This document shows, piece after piece, positions 9,376-18,964 of a stretch of 36,508 bases of DNA. The notes under the pieces are model-generated. The model searched no databases. It had not been told where the DNA came from and saw only the letters and a program-made list of their open reading frames with translations. Position numbers and translations under genes: made by a program. This stretch comes from an uncultured Pseudomonadota bacterium. GTDB taxonomy: Bacteria > Pseudomonadota > Alphaproteobacteria > Rs-D84. Within the stretch, counting starts at the first letter, position 1; the number at the start of each line of letters is the position of its first letter. The stretch spans positions 1-36,508 of the forward strand of contig CADBLE010000006.1 of assembly GCA_902795435.1 (NCBI GenBank), given 5' to 3'.

Positions 9376-9406
9376 TAAAAAAACGGACACAGTCCAGTGC
9401 GTCCGT
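9376..9406 (-). terminator. Attenuator-like terminator in the lysS leader
   Basis: Minus-strand ACGGACGCA, loop CTGGAC, TGTGTCCGT (9 bp, one G-U pair) followed by seven T. It ends about 24 bases before the lysS ATG, downstream of the lysS promoter, so transcripts must read through it. This placement suggests conditional termination. Confidence 0.65.
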
Positions 9407-9429
9407 CAAATTGTTTGATGGTCGCACCC

Positions 9430-9462
9430 TTAATTAAAAAAACGTTTAATATTTAATTTCAT
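9430..9462 (-). CDS. Possible 10-codon leader peptide upstream of the lysS attenuator
   Basis: ATG to TAA encoding MKLNIKRFFN, located between the lysS promoter and the attenuator hairpin. A GGGTGG lies about 8 bases upstream as a weak ribosome site. Two Lys codons are present, which would fit lysine-sensing by translation, but two are few and Phe codons are just as common. Weak call. Confidence 0.3.
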   Translation of the reverse strand: MKLNIKRFFN

Positions 9463-9500
9463 TGTTTAACCACCCGTTGTGATTTCTTTTACAGACATAA

Positions 9501-9529
9501 TTTATAACATATATCTTGCGAATTTTCAA
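9501..9529 (-). promoter_or_regulatory. lysS promoter
   Basis: Minus-strand TTGAAA (9529-9524), 17-bp spacer, TATAAA (9506-9501). This puts the transcript start near 9494, giving a leader of about 140 bases that contains the candidate leader peptide and the attenuator. Confidence 0.6.
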
Positions 9530-9547
9530 TAAAAATATGACGAATAC

Positions 9548-9576
9548 TTGATTTTAATTTTGCAGATTTCTATAAT
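9548..9576 (+). promoter_or_regulatory. Promoter of the SemiSWEET gene
   Basis: TTGATT, 17-bp spacer, perfect TATAAT, followed by AAGGAAG 5 bases before the ATG at 9606. It is divergent from the lysS promoter. Confidence 0.65.
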
Positions 9577-9605
9577 ACACCTGTAAATAACGAAAGGAAG
9601 AAATC

Positions 9606-9875
9606 ATGAATCCAATAATTGGTGAAATAATCGGCTGTATAAGTGGTGCTTGCACAATGGTGGCATTTCTGCCCCAGGCAATAAAATCTATTTCAACCAA
9701 GAATGTATCTGGACTATCTTTGTCCATGTATGTGATATATTGTATTGGGTTGATATTCTGGATTTTATACGGAATCTACTTGAATTCTTTCCAGATTATT
9801 TTTTTCAACAGCATAACACTGGTTTTCAACAGTATTATTTTGTACCTGATTATCGTATCATCAAAAAAGAAATAA
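9606..9875 (+). CDS. SemiSWEET / MtN3-like (PQ-loop) transporter
   Basis: 89 residues with three predicted membrane helices, the full length of a bacterial SemiSWEET, which works as a dimer and moves sugars. The first helix contains the PQ motif in FLPQAIKSISTKNVSGLS, the signature loop of the family. The middle helix LSMYVIYCIGLIFWILYGI and last helix complete the triple-helix bundle. It is a single-gene unit with its own strong promoter and ribosome site. The region after the stop contains the tRNA-Gly-derived repeats. Confidence 0.85.
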   Translation: MNPIIGEIIGCISGACTMVAFLPQAIKSISTKNVSGLSLSMYVIYCIGLIFWILYGIYLNSFQIIFFNSITLVFNSIILYLIIVSSKKK

Positions 9876-9882
9876 AAAACTT

Positions 9883-9974
9883 TGGTGCGAGCAAAGTACT
9901 TCGGCAACTGCCGTTGCCTCGCCTCGCAACTCGCCCCTTTGCTGAGAAATTAAAAAGGCCACCTTTCGGACGGT
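9883..9974 (-). repeat. tRNA-Gly 3'-end-copy element, distal unit
   Basis: Read on the minus strand, the unit ends CTTTGCTCGCACCA, identical to the last 14 bases of tRNA-Gly. Inside are an inverted segment starting AGCAAAG that can pair with CTTTGCT, and the palindrome GGCAAC-GGCA-GTTGCC. A degraded version of the tRNA terminator (GAAAGGTGGCC plus T-run) precedes it. Nearly identical to the proximal unit except for an 11-base deletion removing a small CCC-TGC-GGG hairpin. Confidence 0.75.
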
Positions 9975-10054
9975 TTTTAAAATTTTCGCTTGGCAAAATG
10001 CCTGCGCGCAATTTTGTATTTATTCGAATTTCATTTGTTCTCATAAACAAAATT

Positions 10055-10134
10055 TGGTGCTCGCAAAGTACTTCGGCAACTGCCGTTGCCTCGCCTCGCA
10101 ACCCTGCGGGTTCTCGCCCCTTTGCTGAGAAATT
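10055..10134 (-). repeat. tRNA-Gly 3'-end-copy element, proximal unit
   Basis: Same design as the distal unit. Bases 10108-10126 are an inverted copy of the tRNA-Gly T-arm/acceptor strand (17 of 19 bases match 10175-10193). The unit ends TTTGCGAGCACCA on the minus strand; the hexamer GCTCGC of the tRNA is flipped to its own complement GCGAGC here. Spacing from one CCA to the next is 172 bp (distal to proximal) and 113 bp (proximal to tRNA). Confidence 0.75.
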
Positions 10135-10159
10135 AAAAAGGTCACCTTTCGGTGACCTT
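10135..10159 (-). terminator. tRNA-Gly terminator
   Basis: Minus-strand AAGGTCACC, GAAA, GGTGACCTT followed by T-run, 8 bases after the encoded CCA. Confidence 0.85.
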
Positions 10160-10167
10160 AAAATTTC

Positions 10168-10244
10168 TGGTGCGAGCAAAGGGGCTCGAACCCTCGACCT
10201 CAACCTTGGCAAGGTTGCGCTCTAGCCAACTGAGCTACGCTCGC
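10168..10244 (-). tRNA. tRNA-Gly (anticodon GCC)
   Basis: 77 bases. Acceptor GCGAGCG pairs with TGCTCGC (one G-U), discriminator A, CCA encoded. D arm GCTC..GAGC, anticodon stem CAACC/GGTTG with loop TTGCCAA (GCC at 10210-10208), T arm with TTCGAGC. It reads glycine GGC/GGT codons. A terminator and two 3'-end-copy repeats follow it. Confidence 0.95.
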
Positions 10245-10257
10245 ATTTGCGAAAGGT

Positions 10258-10286
10258 ATTCTGACATAGTTTTTATAACTTTGCAA
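10258..10286 (-). promoter_or_regulatory. Putative tRNA-Gly promoter
   Basis: Minus-strand TTGCAA (10286-10281), 17-bp spacer, CAGAAT (10263-10258), about 13 bases before the mature 5' end. The -10 box is imperfect. Confidence 0.4.
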
Positions 10287-10294
10287 GTGTTTTT

Positions 10295-10663
10295 TTATCT
10301 TACTCTGTTTTTTCTTCTTGTTTTTGGGAATAACTGGGCTACATAATCATTATATTCAACCAAAAAAGGTATGTTTTCTTGCAATAAATCACTTGTTCGC
10401 ATCATAAAACGTTTATATGTATAAACCACATATTCTTTGTATTCTGGGGTTAAATTTGTTTCTTTCTTTGACAAATCTAAATCTTGAATTGCATTTATAA
10501 CCCTGTGATAACTTGCAAAATTCATATTTTTAATAGAATCAACGATTATTTCTGTCGCAATACCAAATGTGTCTGTAATGTATTTGTGAATTTTGCCAGA
10601 TTCAGACGATTTACCAGAACAGATCAATTCTGTAAAAAGCAACAAACTGAAAAATTTATCCAT
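10295..10663 (-). CDS. Small uncharacterised helical protein (paralogue of upstream gene)
   Basis: 122 residues from the ATG at 10663, preceded by AGGG; a GTG at 10678 is the alternative start. I do not recognise the family. It looks helical, soluble and basic at the C-terminus (KTRRKNR). It resembles the gene directly upstream: FTELICSGKSSESGK against FLRLINSGKSSISKQ, then a stretch with I-A/LAYEI at equivalent spacing, and V-V/LVE-Y/M-N near the end, so the two are tandem duplicates. Third gene of the lipoprotein operon. Confidence 0.55.
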   Translation of the reverse strand: MDKFFSLLLFTELICSGKSSESGKIHKYITDTFGIATEIIVDSIKNMNFASYHRVINAIQDLDLSKKETNLTPEYKEYVVYTYKRFMMRTSDLLQENIPFLVEYNDYVAQLFPKTRRKNRVR

Positions 10664-10680
10664 TTTGCCCTGTTGCACGG

Positions 10681-11067
10681 TTATAAACCTTTTATTTTCG
10701 CCTTGTTCTGTAAATATTGGGATATTGCGTTCATTTCAACGACCATGCCTGCTGTCTTTTTCATAAATTCTTTCTTTGACGCGACCATTTTTTCGTATTT
10801 TTCAGGATATGCCATTACAGATTTAATTTCTGGCCCCGGGACTATTTCCAAAACATTTTTATAAAGTTTTCTGCAATTTTCACGTTTTGAGTTGCTTTTA
10901 GAATTATGAAAATTTAATAAAATCTCATAAGCCAAATCAAATGTTTCGGCAACAACAGTATCTTGCTGTTTGCTTATGCTAGATTTACCAGAATTTATAA
11001 GTCGCAAGAACAAAATTCTGTTCATAACTTCTATATATTTTTCATTTAATGTATAAGAACTCATCAT
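10681..11067 (-). CDS. Small uncharacterised helical protein (paralogue of downstream gene)
   Basis: 128 residues, family not recognised. Starts one base after the stop of the lipoprotein gene, so translation is probably coupled. No signal peptide or membrane segment. The conserved core shared with the next gene is R/E-LI-x-SGKSS near residue 22-30. A second ATG immediately follows the first. Position in the operon suggests it acts with the lipoprotein, but nothing in the sequence shows how. Confidence 0.6.
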   Translation of the reverse strand: MMSSYTLNEKYIEVMNRILFLRLINSGKSSISKQQDTVVAETFDLAYEILLNFHNSKSNSKRENCRKLYKNVLEIVPGPEIKSVMAYPEKYEKMVASKKEFMKKTAGMVVEMNAISQYLQNKAKIKGL

Positions 11068-11068
11068 T

Positions 11069-11431
11069 TTATTCTCTCTCTTTTTGTGTTGTCATTTTTT
11101 GTTTTGCTGCTTCAAATTGTGCACGTTCATATCTGGCACTAATACTGTCACAATTAAAATAAATATAACTGCTCTTAGATTCAAATACTTGTTCTGTGTT
11201 TTTATTATAGTTTCTGGCGCCAATCAATGCAGTATCCCCCGCATAAACAAACTGTAAAAAGCCCGTGTGTTCATATAATTTTTTGTTAAAAATAAAAATT
11301 TTCTCTTTTTTTGTTTCAGCATCAGCCACTAATAGTTCTTTTTCTCCGACCTGTTTAACAATAACCACATTTGTCTTGCATCCGGTCATCAGCATAATAA
11401 ATAGTGCCAAAGATAACATTCGTTTGTTCAT
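11069..11431 (-). CDS. Small lipoprotein of unknown function
   Basis: 120 residues from the ATG at 11431 (AAAGG 7 bases upstream; a TTG two codons earlier is less likely). Signal peptide ends in the lipobox LMTGC, so Cys is lipidated and the protein anchored to a membrane, most likely the outer or inner membrane from the periplasmic side. The mature part has short beta-like stretches (VVIVKQVGEKELLVAD) and a charged tail ending QKERE. Heads an operon with the two paralogous small proteins. Confidence 0.65.
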   Translation of the reverse strand: MNKRMLSLALFIMLMTGCKTNVVIVKQVGEKELLVADAETKKEKIFIFNKKLYEHTGFLQFVYAGDTALIGARNYNKNTEQVFESKSSYIYFNCDSISARYERAQFEAAKQKMTTQKERE

Positions 11432-11461
11432 TTTCAACCTTTATTTGTTAAATCAATGTAT

Positions 11462-11489
11462 ATTGTAGACTAAAAACAACATTTGTCAA
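11462..11489 (-). promoter_or_regulatory. Promoter of the lipoprotein operon
   Basis: Minus-strand perfect TTGACA (11489-11484), 16-bp spacer, TACAAT (11467-11462), about 31 bases before the ATG. Confidence 0.65.
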
Positions 11490-11500
11490 TTCGTTTTAAT

Positions 11501-11529
11501 AAAAAAACACCACCCTTTTTACAGGGTGG
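11501..11529 (-). terminator. Terminator of the era-queA-tgt operon
   Basis: Minus-strand CCACCCT, 6-base loop, AGGGTGG, then GTG and a T-run. It lies 10 bases past the last stop codon of the operon. Confidence 0.8.
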
Positions 11530-11538
11530 CTTTTATTC

Positions 11539-12522
11539 CTAGAACCATTTCCAAGGTTGGAATACCTTTAACAATCCCATAACGGTTCGTTTATCGGCAA
11601 ATGTATGGCCGCAACGTGGGCAGACAATAAATGGAGATATTACCTGCTTTACTTTCTTGAATGCAACCATCCATACAACGAAACCAAACGCCCATGTAAT
11701 AAATACCAATGTCCATGCGACATAACCGAAATATTTATTTACAGTATTAGTCAATATTTGGACAACACCTACATTTGATTTTTCAAGATCATTGTAAATC
11801 TTGGTTGCAACCGGCCATGAAGATGGACGCCATGGATAAACATGTTTAATACCGTAATTAGTCAACAAAGTTGTCCCCAAACCACCGCTGTTTTTATCCA
11901 ATTGGTGTTTGATGGCTTCATCTACCATTTTATCAACTTCTGTCTGGGATACCTTTACCAATTCAGTTTTCACAGAATCCAATTTTTTATTCACTTGGTC
12001 TGCGACAGCATCAACCTTTGCAATACTTTTATCTGCATTTGCAACGGCTTTGTTTGTTTGTTTTACCGCTTTATCAACACCGTCTGTTTTTACACCAAAT
12101 TTATTCGCAATACCAGTCAAAGCGGAAATTTTGTTTGTTTCCTGTTTTACTTTATTTGTTTGTTCTTTTGCTTTGGCTGTTGTGTTTGTAACTTTATCAA
12201 CCTGATTTTCTACAATTTTAACTTTTTCTATGGCAACACCAATTGGTTTTTCCAAATTGATAGATTTTTTAATTCCATCCAACAATGCTTCGTATTGTTT
12301 TACAATATTTCTCTGTAAATCAAAGAACATGGACACAACCATAGATTTTTTAATTGGCCCCGAATAAGTGTTTTTTACATACAATGGAAACCACGCTATA
12401 AAAACAATCCACAATATTGAAACAACTGCAAATACGCGTTTTGTGTTTGTTATAAAAGATGTCTTTTTTGCTACGGTTTTTTTACCGTCCATATCTATTA
12501 CTTCAATTTGTTTTTTTGCCAT
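11539..12522 (-). CDS. Two-TM coiled-coil membrane protein with C-terminal CPRCG knuckle
   Basis: 327 residues, family not recognised. Layout: basic N-terminal 30 residues; membrane helix at about 32-50 (VFAVVSILWIVFIAWFPLYV); a long Lys/Asn/Val-rich heptad region from about 75 to 205 predicted to be coiled coil; a second membrane helix near 270-295 (FGYVAWTLVFITWAFGFVVW); then CPRCGHTF, one half of a zinc ribbon, suggesting dimerisation to complete a Zn site or a lone knuckle. Topology would place the coiled coil on one side and both ends on the other. Last gene of the era-queA-M16-tgt operon. Could be a membrane scaffold or stress protein; no direct evidence. Confidence 0.65.
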   Translation of the reverse strand: MAKKQIEVIDMDGKKTVAKKTSFITNTKRVFAVVSILWIVFIAWFPLYVKNTYSGPIKKSMVVSMFFDLQRNIVKQYEALLDGIKKSINLEKPIGVAIEKVKIVENQVDKVTNTTAKAKEQTNKVKQETNKISALTGIANKFGVKTDGVDKAVKQTNKAVANADKSIAKVDAVADQVNKKLDSVKTELVKVSQTEVDKMVDEAIKHQLDKNSGGLGTTLLTNYGIKHVYPWRPSSWPVATKIYNDLEKSNVGVVQILTNTVNKYFGYVAWTLVFITWAFGFVVWMVAFKKVKQVISPFIVCPRCGHTFADKRTVMGLLKVFQPWKWF

Positions 12523-12556
12523 TAAAAACTCCTTTCTTTTCCAATGATATTAAAAA

Positions 12557-12916
12557 TCACTTTTGCTTTTCAAGTGTTTTATTTATTCCTATTATTCCCG
12601 AATGCACACCGTTATAAAATTTAACTATTTCTTCGGTGTCATATTCTTTTATCTTTTTTGCACTCAAAACATTGCTTTGTTGATAATCCATAATATTTTC
12701 AATGGCATTATGATATAAATCTGCATCTTGTTTGTTTGTAAAATTCGCAACCTGCACATTTGGTATCATATAATAATACGCACCATTTGAACGATTATGT
12801 CCCAATGTATAAACAGCATAATTTGGTTTATCATAAATAGTTACCATTGCCATATATAAACGGTCGTCTGCGTTTAATTCAATAGATTTTTTAACAGATA
12901 TTTTTATTGTTTCCAT
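12557..12916 (-). CDS. Uncharacterised small protein in the tgt operon
   Basis: 119 residues, no signal peptide or membrane segment, no family recognised. The first half looks like alternating strands (METIKISVKKSIEL, LYMAMVTIYD, YAVYTLGHNR, YYYMIPNVQV); the second half is helical and Lys-rich. It starts 3 bases after the tgt stop and is surely cotranscribed. Role unknown. Confidence 0.6.
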   Translation of the reverse strand: METIKISVKKSIELNADDRLYMAMVTIYDKPNYAVYTLGHNRSNGAYYYMIPNVQVANFTNKQDADLYHNAIENIMDYQQSNVLSAKKIKEYDTEEIVKFYNGVHSGIIGINKTLEKQK

Positions 12917-12919
12917 AAA

Positions 12920-15324
<2,405 letters not shown>

Positions 15325-15326
15325 GT

Positions 15327-16349
15327 TTAGATATCCTTTCTGAATAATAAACAGCAATCACCATAACTGAAAAATCTGTATTTTTCTGCAACAGCGTGTT
15401 CGTATGCATGTTTCATATTTTCAAGTCCAGAAAACGCAGAAACCAACATAAACAATGTAGATTTTGGCAAATGAAAATTAGTCAGCAAAACATCAACTGC
15501 ACCGAATTTATATCCCGGCGTTATAAATATATTCGTTGTTTGACATATTGGCATAACACGACCCGAAAACCCGTTCTCTTTTGCCAATTTTGATGCAGAT
15601 TCCAATGTTCGCATAGAAGTTGTTCCAACCGCAATAATACGTTTTGCGTTATTTATAATATCCGCCTGTTCTGGGGTGATACAGCACCATTCAGAATGCA
15701 TTTTATGTTCGGTTAAATTTTCTGTTTTGACCGGCATCCATGTTCCCGCACCAACATGCAATGTAACCTTTACAATTTTTGCACCCGCCTGTTCTATTTC
15801 AGACAATAATTCATCTGTGAAATGCAAACCCGCCGTTGGCGCAGCCATAGAACCAAGCGGTTGTGCATAAACAGTTTGATAACGTTCGCGGTCTTCGGTT
15901 TCTTCTTCGCGTTTCATATATGGTGGTAATGGCATTTTGCCGTATTTATTCAACAAATCAAAAACATTATCACAATTAAAGTGCAACAATAAACCGCTGT
16001 CGTCGTCTTTGTCCAAGATTTCCAATGTAGTGCCATCAACCATTGTCAATGTATCACCAATGTTGATTTTATTGAATTTTTTACAAAGTCCCCACCAATC
16101 TTTATCGTTTTTAGATGTATGCAATGTGATTTCATGACCACTTGCTTCAAAACGTGCCGGAATAACACGTGAATTATTGAAAACAACAACATCACCAGGA
16201 CGTAAAAAAGATATAAAATCACGAATATGTTTATCGGCTATATCTTGCCCATCAACGACCAACATACGCGACGCATCACGTTCGTGTAATGGGTGTGACG
16301 CAATCAATTCGCTTGGTAAATCAAAATCAAAATCAGATGTGTGTAACAT
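15327..16349 (-). CDS. queA: S-adenosylmethionine:tRNA ribosyltransferase-isomerase
   Basis: 340 residues, normal length. Transfers and isomerises the ribose of AdoMet to preQ1 on tRNA, giving epoxyqueuosine. Characteristic stretches: FDFDLPSELIA at the N-terminus, VVFNNSRVIPAR, PLPPYMKR, VYAQPLGSMAAPTAGLHFT, VTLHVGAGTW and LLTNFHLPKSTLFMLVSAF. Lies 16 bp after era and 2 bp before the M16 gene on the same strand, in the operon that also carries tgt. Confidence 0.97.
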   Translation of the reverse strand: MLHTSDFDFDLPSELIASHPLHERDASRMLVVDGQDIADKHIRDFISFLRPGDVVVFNNSRVIPARFEASGHEITLHTSKNDKDWWGLCKKFNKINIGDTLTMVDGTTLEILDKDDDSGLLLHFNCDNVFDLLNKYGKMPLPPYMKREEETEDRERYQTVYAQPLGSMAAPTAGLHFTDELLSEIEQAGAKIVKVTLHVGAGTWMPVKTENLTEHKMHSEWCCITPEQADIINNAKRIIAVGTTSMRTLESASKLAKENGFSGRVMPICQTTNIFITPGYKFGAVDVLLTNFHLPKSTLFMLVSAFSGLENMKHAYEHAVAEKYRFFSYGDCCLLFRKDI

Positions 16350-16365
16350 TTTTCTATTAAAATCC

Positions 16366-17262
16366 TTACTTAAACTCTAAACCCTGTTCTGTATAGTTTT
16401 CAGCTGTATTTTCCCAATTTGGTTCAACGCGAACAAACAGATGTAATCTGGCATTCACGCCCCATTGGTCTTGTATATCCAAACGGGCCGAAGTCCCAAT
16501 TTTCTTTAATTGTGCGCCGCCCTTGCCTACAACTATTTTTTTGTGTGCTTCGTTTTCAACAACTATCTTTTGATATATTTCCAAAACACCTTCCGCGTCT
16601 TGTTCTACTTTTTCGGTAACAACATTGATATGGTAAGGTAATTCTTGGTGAATATATTTATAAACTTTTTCACGGGTCAATTCTGCCAGATACAGCATAT
16701 CTGGAACATCACTGGCATCTTTTGTATCAAACAAATATGGTGATTCAGGCATAACTTTTGCCAAAGATGACAACATCTGTTCAACACCATCATTTTTCAA
16801 TGCAGATATCATAAATATCTCGTTGAAATTAGCCAATTGTGATATTTCTGCAACCATTGGCAATAAATCAGTTTTAGAAATTGCATCAACTTTATTTAAA
16901 GCAACGAATAAATTCTTGTGATTACTGATTTTTTCACACAATTCTTTGATTGTGTTGGTTATACCTTTTTGTGCATCAACCAATAACAATACCGCGTCTG
17001 CTTCGTCCATGGCGGACATAGCCGCAGAAACCATTGCCCTGTCCAGACGGCGAGACGGTTTGAACACGCCTGGTGTATCAACAAAAATCAGTTGTCTATC
17101 CCCAACCATTTTTATTGCACGCAAACGGGTGCGGGTTGTTTGAACCTTGTGCGAAACAATAGATACCTTGCGCCCCATGATTTGGTTCAACAAAGTAGAT
17201 TTACCGGCATTTGTTGGGCCGATAATTGCTATAAAGCCAGAATAAGTTTTTTTCATACACAT
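16366..17262 (-). CDS. era: GTPase Era
   Basis: 298 residues. Era binds 16S rRNA near its 3' end and helps 30S maturation. G1 is GPTNAGKST, followed by QTTRTRL (G2), DTPG (G3) and ALNKVD (G4); the C-terminal KH domain has VVGKGGAQLKKIG. Two ATGs lie at the 5' end (17262 and 17256); AAGGTG upstream is better placed for the first. First gene of a six-gene minus-strand operon ending at 11539. Confidence 0.96.
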   Translation of the reverse strand: MCMKKTYSGFIAIIGPTNAGKSTLLNQIMGRKVSIVSHKVQTTRTRLRAIKMVGDRQLIFVDTPGVFKPSRRLDRAMVSAAMSAMDEADAVLLLVDAQKGITNTIKELCEKISNHKNLFVALNKVDAISKTDLLPMVAEISQLANFNEIFMISALKNDGVEQMLSSLAKVMPESPYLFDTKDASDVPDMLYLAELTREKVYKYIHQELPYHINVVTEKVEQDAEGVLEIYQKIVVENEAHKKIVVGKGGAQLKKIGTSARLDIQDQWGVNARLHLFVRVEPNWENTAENYTEQGLEFK

Positions 17263-17365
17263 AACAATAGCACACCTTTTTGAAAAATCAACAAAACCCT
17301 TGCAAAAACAATTTATTATATTAAAGTTTTCATCAGAGAGAGACCAACGAACAAGGAAAACGCCT

Positions 17366-18142
17366 ATGCAACTTAGTGGTCCTGAAATATTATCTGAAAT
17401 GATGAGATTAAACCCTCACAATCCTGGCGGTTTGCCAAATATTATGATTAAACCTTTTGATATGGAATGTCTTGGGTCTAATAGTTATGATTTACATCTT
17501 GCTCCTGAATTTAAGGTTTATAAAGACACTATTCCCCAGGGCATGAAAACCTTTATTCCATACGACCCAAACAAACAATACACAATGCGAGATTGGTTCG
17601 TTAGCGAAGTTTTCTATAAAAGATATCTTGATGGCGACCCAGAATACGATTTTCGCAACCCAAAATTTTTGGTTGATCCATTCAAAGAAAAAGAAACCAT
17701 AGATTTTGTTATTCCTGAAACAGGCGCTATATTAAGTCCGCAATTTGGATATTTGGCTTCAACATACGAAGAAACAAAAACATTTAACTATTTCCCATAT
17801 ATAGACGGAAAATCAAGTTTGGGACGTAATTTTATATTAAACCACCATACTGCAGGTCGTGGTGACGACGGCTTTTGCGGAACATGGACATTGGAAATCA
17901 GCGTAAAAAATCCAACTATCGTCCGCCCTATGATGCGTATTGGCCAAATATATTATGATGAATTTCGTGGCAAACAGAAAAAATACAACGAAAATCCATC
18001 AAGTCATTATCGCAACCAATCGGGGCCAACACCTGCGGCAAAAATACAGGTTGAAAAATTTTTGGAACAAGAATATGCAAAATGCAAAAGTATGTCTGAT
18101 TATGCATACTATGAATATTTATATCAAAAATATCACGGATAA
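17366..18142 (+). CDS. dcd: dCTP deaminase / dUTPase-superfamily protein
   Basis: 258 residues from the ATG at 17366 (AAGGA upstream; the frame is open from 17300 but lacks a ribosome site). The core has LGSNSYDLHLAPEF near the N-terminus, then GKSSLGRNFILNHHTAGRG, then GFCGTWTLEISV and MRIGQIYY, the order and spacing of Dcd (G-R-S-S, H-x-T-A-G, F-x-G-x-x-x-L-E). The Glu after L fits the catalytic residue that deaminates dCTP to dUTP. It is some 60-70 residues longer than classical Dcd, with an inserted segment at about residues 55-115 and a helical C-terminal tail. Divergent from era. dUTPase-like activity is an alternative. Confidence 0.75.
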   Translation: MQLSGPEILSEMMRLNPHNPGGLPNIMIKPFDMECLGSNSYDLHLAPEFKVYKDTIPQGMKTFIPYDPNKQYTMRDWFVSEVFYKRYLDGDPEYDFRNPKFLVDPFKEKETIDFVIPETGAILSPQFGYLASTYEETKTFNYFPYIDGKSSLGRNFILNHHTAGRGDDGFCGTWTLEISVKNPTIVRPMMRIGQIYYDEFRGKQKKYNENPSSHYRNQSGPTPAAKIQVEKFLEQEYAKCKSMSDYAYYEYLYQKYHG

Positions 18143-18144
18143 GA

Positions 18145-18168
18145 AAAAGCCACAAATTGTGGCTTTTT
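18145..18168. terminator. Bidirectional terminator between dcd and bamD
   Basis: AAGCCAC, AAATT loop, GTGGCTT with A and T runs on either side, between convergent stop codons. Confidence 0.8.
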
Positions 18169-18890
18169 TATTTGTTTAATTTCTTGGTCCATTCGTTATC
18201 TGGGAAATTTTTACGCAACATATCTGCATAACCTTTTGCCTGTTCCGACAAACCAATTGCGGTATAACATTCTGTTAAACGGAACATTGCTTCTGGGGTC
18301 ATAACGGTTTCTTGTGCGCCAGATAACACAGATTGAAATCTTGTAATCGCAGATGTCCAATTTTTATTAAACATATCTTCACGTGCGGCATACATAATTT
18401 TACCTGCAATATAGTTTTTCAAGATTAAAATCTTGTTTTTCGCATTTTTTGCATATTCGCTGTTTGGGAATCTGTCCATCAATTGTTGGAATTGCTGCAA
18501 TGCGAAAGCAGACATACCAGGGTCACGACGAACATCACTGACCTGGCGATAATAACACATTCCACGCAAATACATCATATATGGAACATCCCTGTGTCCT
18601 GGATGAAAACGCATATAGCGGTCTATTGCCAATATAGAACCTGCAAAATCTTTGTCCATATATCTTGAATACGCCATCATAACCAGCGCATCTGCGGACC
18701 ATGGTGAAGACGGATATTGAGATTCAGCTGTTTGGAATAATTCTGCGGCTTCTTCATAATGTTTTTTATTAAATTCTGTGTATGCTTCCTGATAAATATC
18801 TTCCAATGGGCGTTCAACAACAATTTCTTCGCCACCACCACACGCAGATAACACCGCACACAATGACAATAATAAAAAGATTTTTTTCAT
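18168..18890 (-). CDS. bamD: Outer-membrane assembly lipoprotein BamD
   Basis: 240 residues from ATG 18890 (MKKIFLLLSLCAVLSAC, lipobox LSAC, Cys17). TPR-rich lipoprotein of the BAM complex that inserts beta-barrels in the outer membrane. Hallmarks: EAYTEFNKKHYEEAAELFQ, YPSSPWSADALVMMAYSRY, RYMRFHPGHRDVPYMMYLRG, FQQLMDRFPNSEYAKNA. An upstream extension to 18947 lacks a ribosome site. AAGGGA precedes the ATG. Its upstream region is shared with the divergent murJ promoter. Confidence 0.93.
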   Translation of the reverse strand: MKKIFLLLSLCAVLSACGGGEEIVVERPLEDIYQEAYTEFNKKHYEEAAELFQTAESQYPSSPWSADALVMMAYSRYMDKDFAGSILAIDRYMRFHPGHRDVPYMMYLRGMCYYRQVSDVRRDPGMSAFALQQFQQLMDRFPNSEYAKNAKNKILILKNYIAGKIMYAAREDMFNKNWTSAITRFQSVLSGAQETVMTPEAMFRLTECYTAIGLSEQAKGYADMLRKNFPDNEWTKKLNK

Positions 18891-18892
18891 AC

Positions 18893-18922
18893 TTGAAATC
18901 CCTTGTTTATTCGCAGTATAAT
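18893..18922 (+). promoter_or_regulatory. murJ promoter
   Basis: TTGAAA, 18-bp spacer, perfect TATAAT, 42 bases before the murJ ATG. It lies immediately beyond the bamD start codon. Confidence 0.55.
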
Positions 18923-18964
18923 GAAATACACATAAAAATAAAAGCAAAAAATAGGTAAATTATT

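Noticed and set aside
9353..9427. 25-residue N-terminal extension of LysRS
   Set aside because: It would require translation through the attenuator hairpin, and the good ribosome site is directly before the inner ATG.
9883..10160. CRISPR array
   Set aside because: Only two units, no regular unique spacers, no cas genes, and the repeated parts match tRNA-Gly and its terminator.
9850..10212. 120-codon minus-strand frame across the repeat units
   Set aside because: It reads through the tRNA and terminators and repeats itself only because the DNA does.
9650..10225. 191-codon frame crossing the SemiSWEET gene, the repeats and tRNA-Gly
   Set aside because: It overlaps a well-supported gene, a tRNA and palindromic repeats; the translation has no family resemblance and the frame arises from the repeats.
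11842..12318. 158-codon plus-strand frame
   Set aside because: Antisense shadow of the Lys/Asn-rich coiled-coil gene; the Phe/Cys-rich composition is the complement of that codon use.
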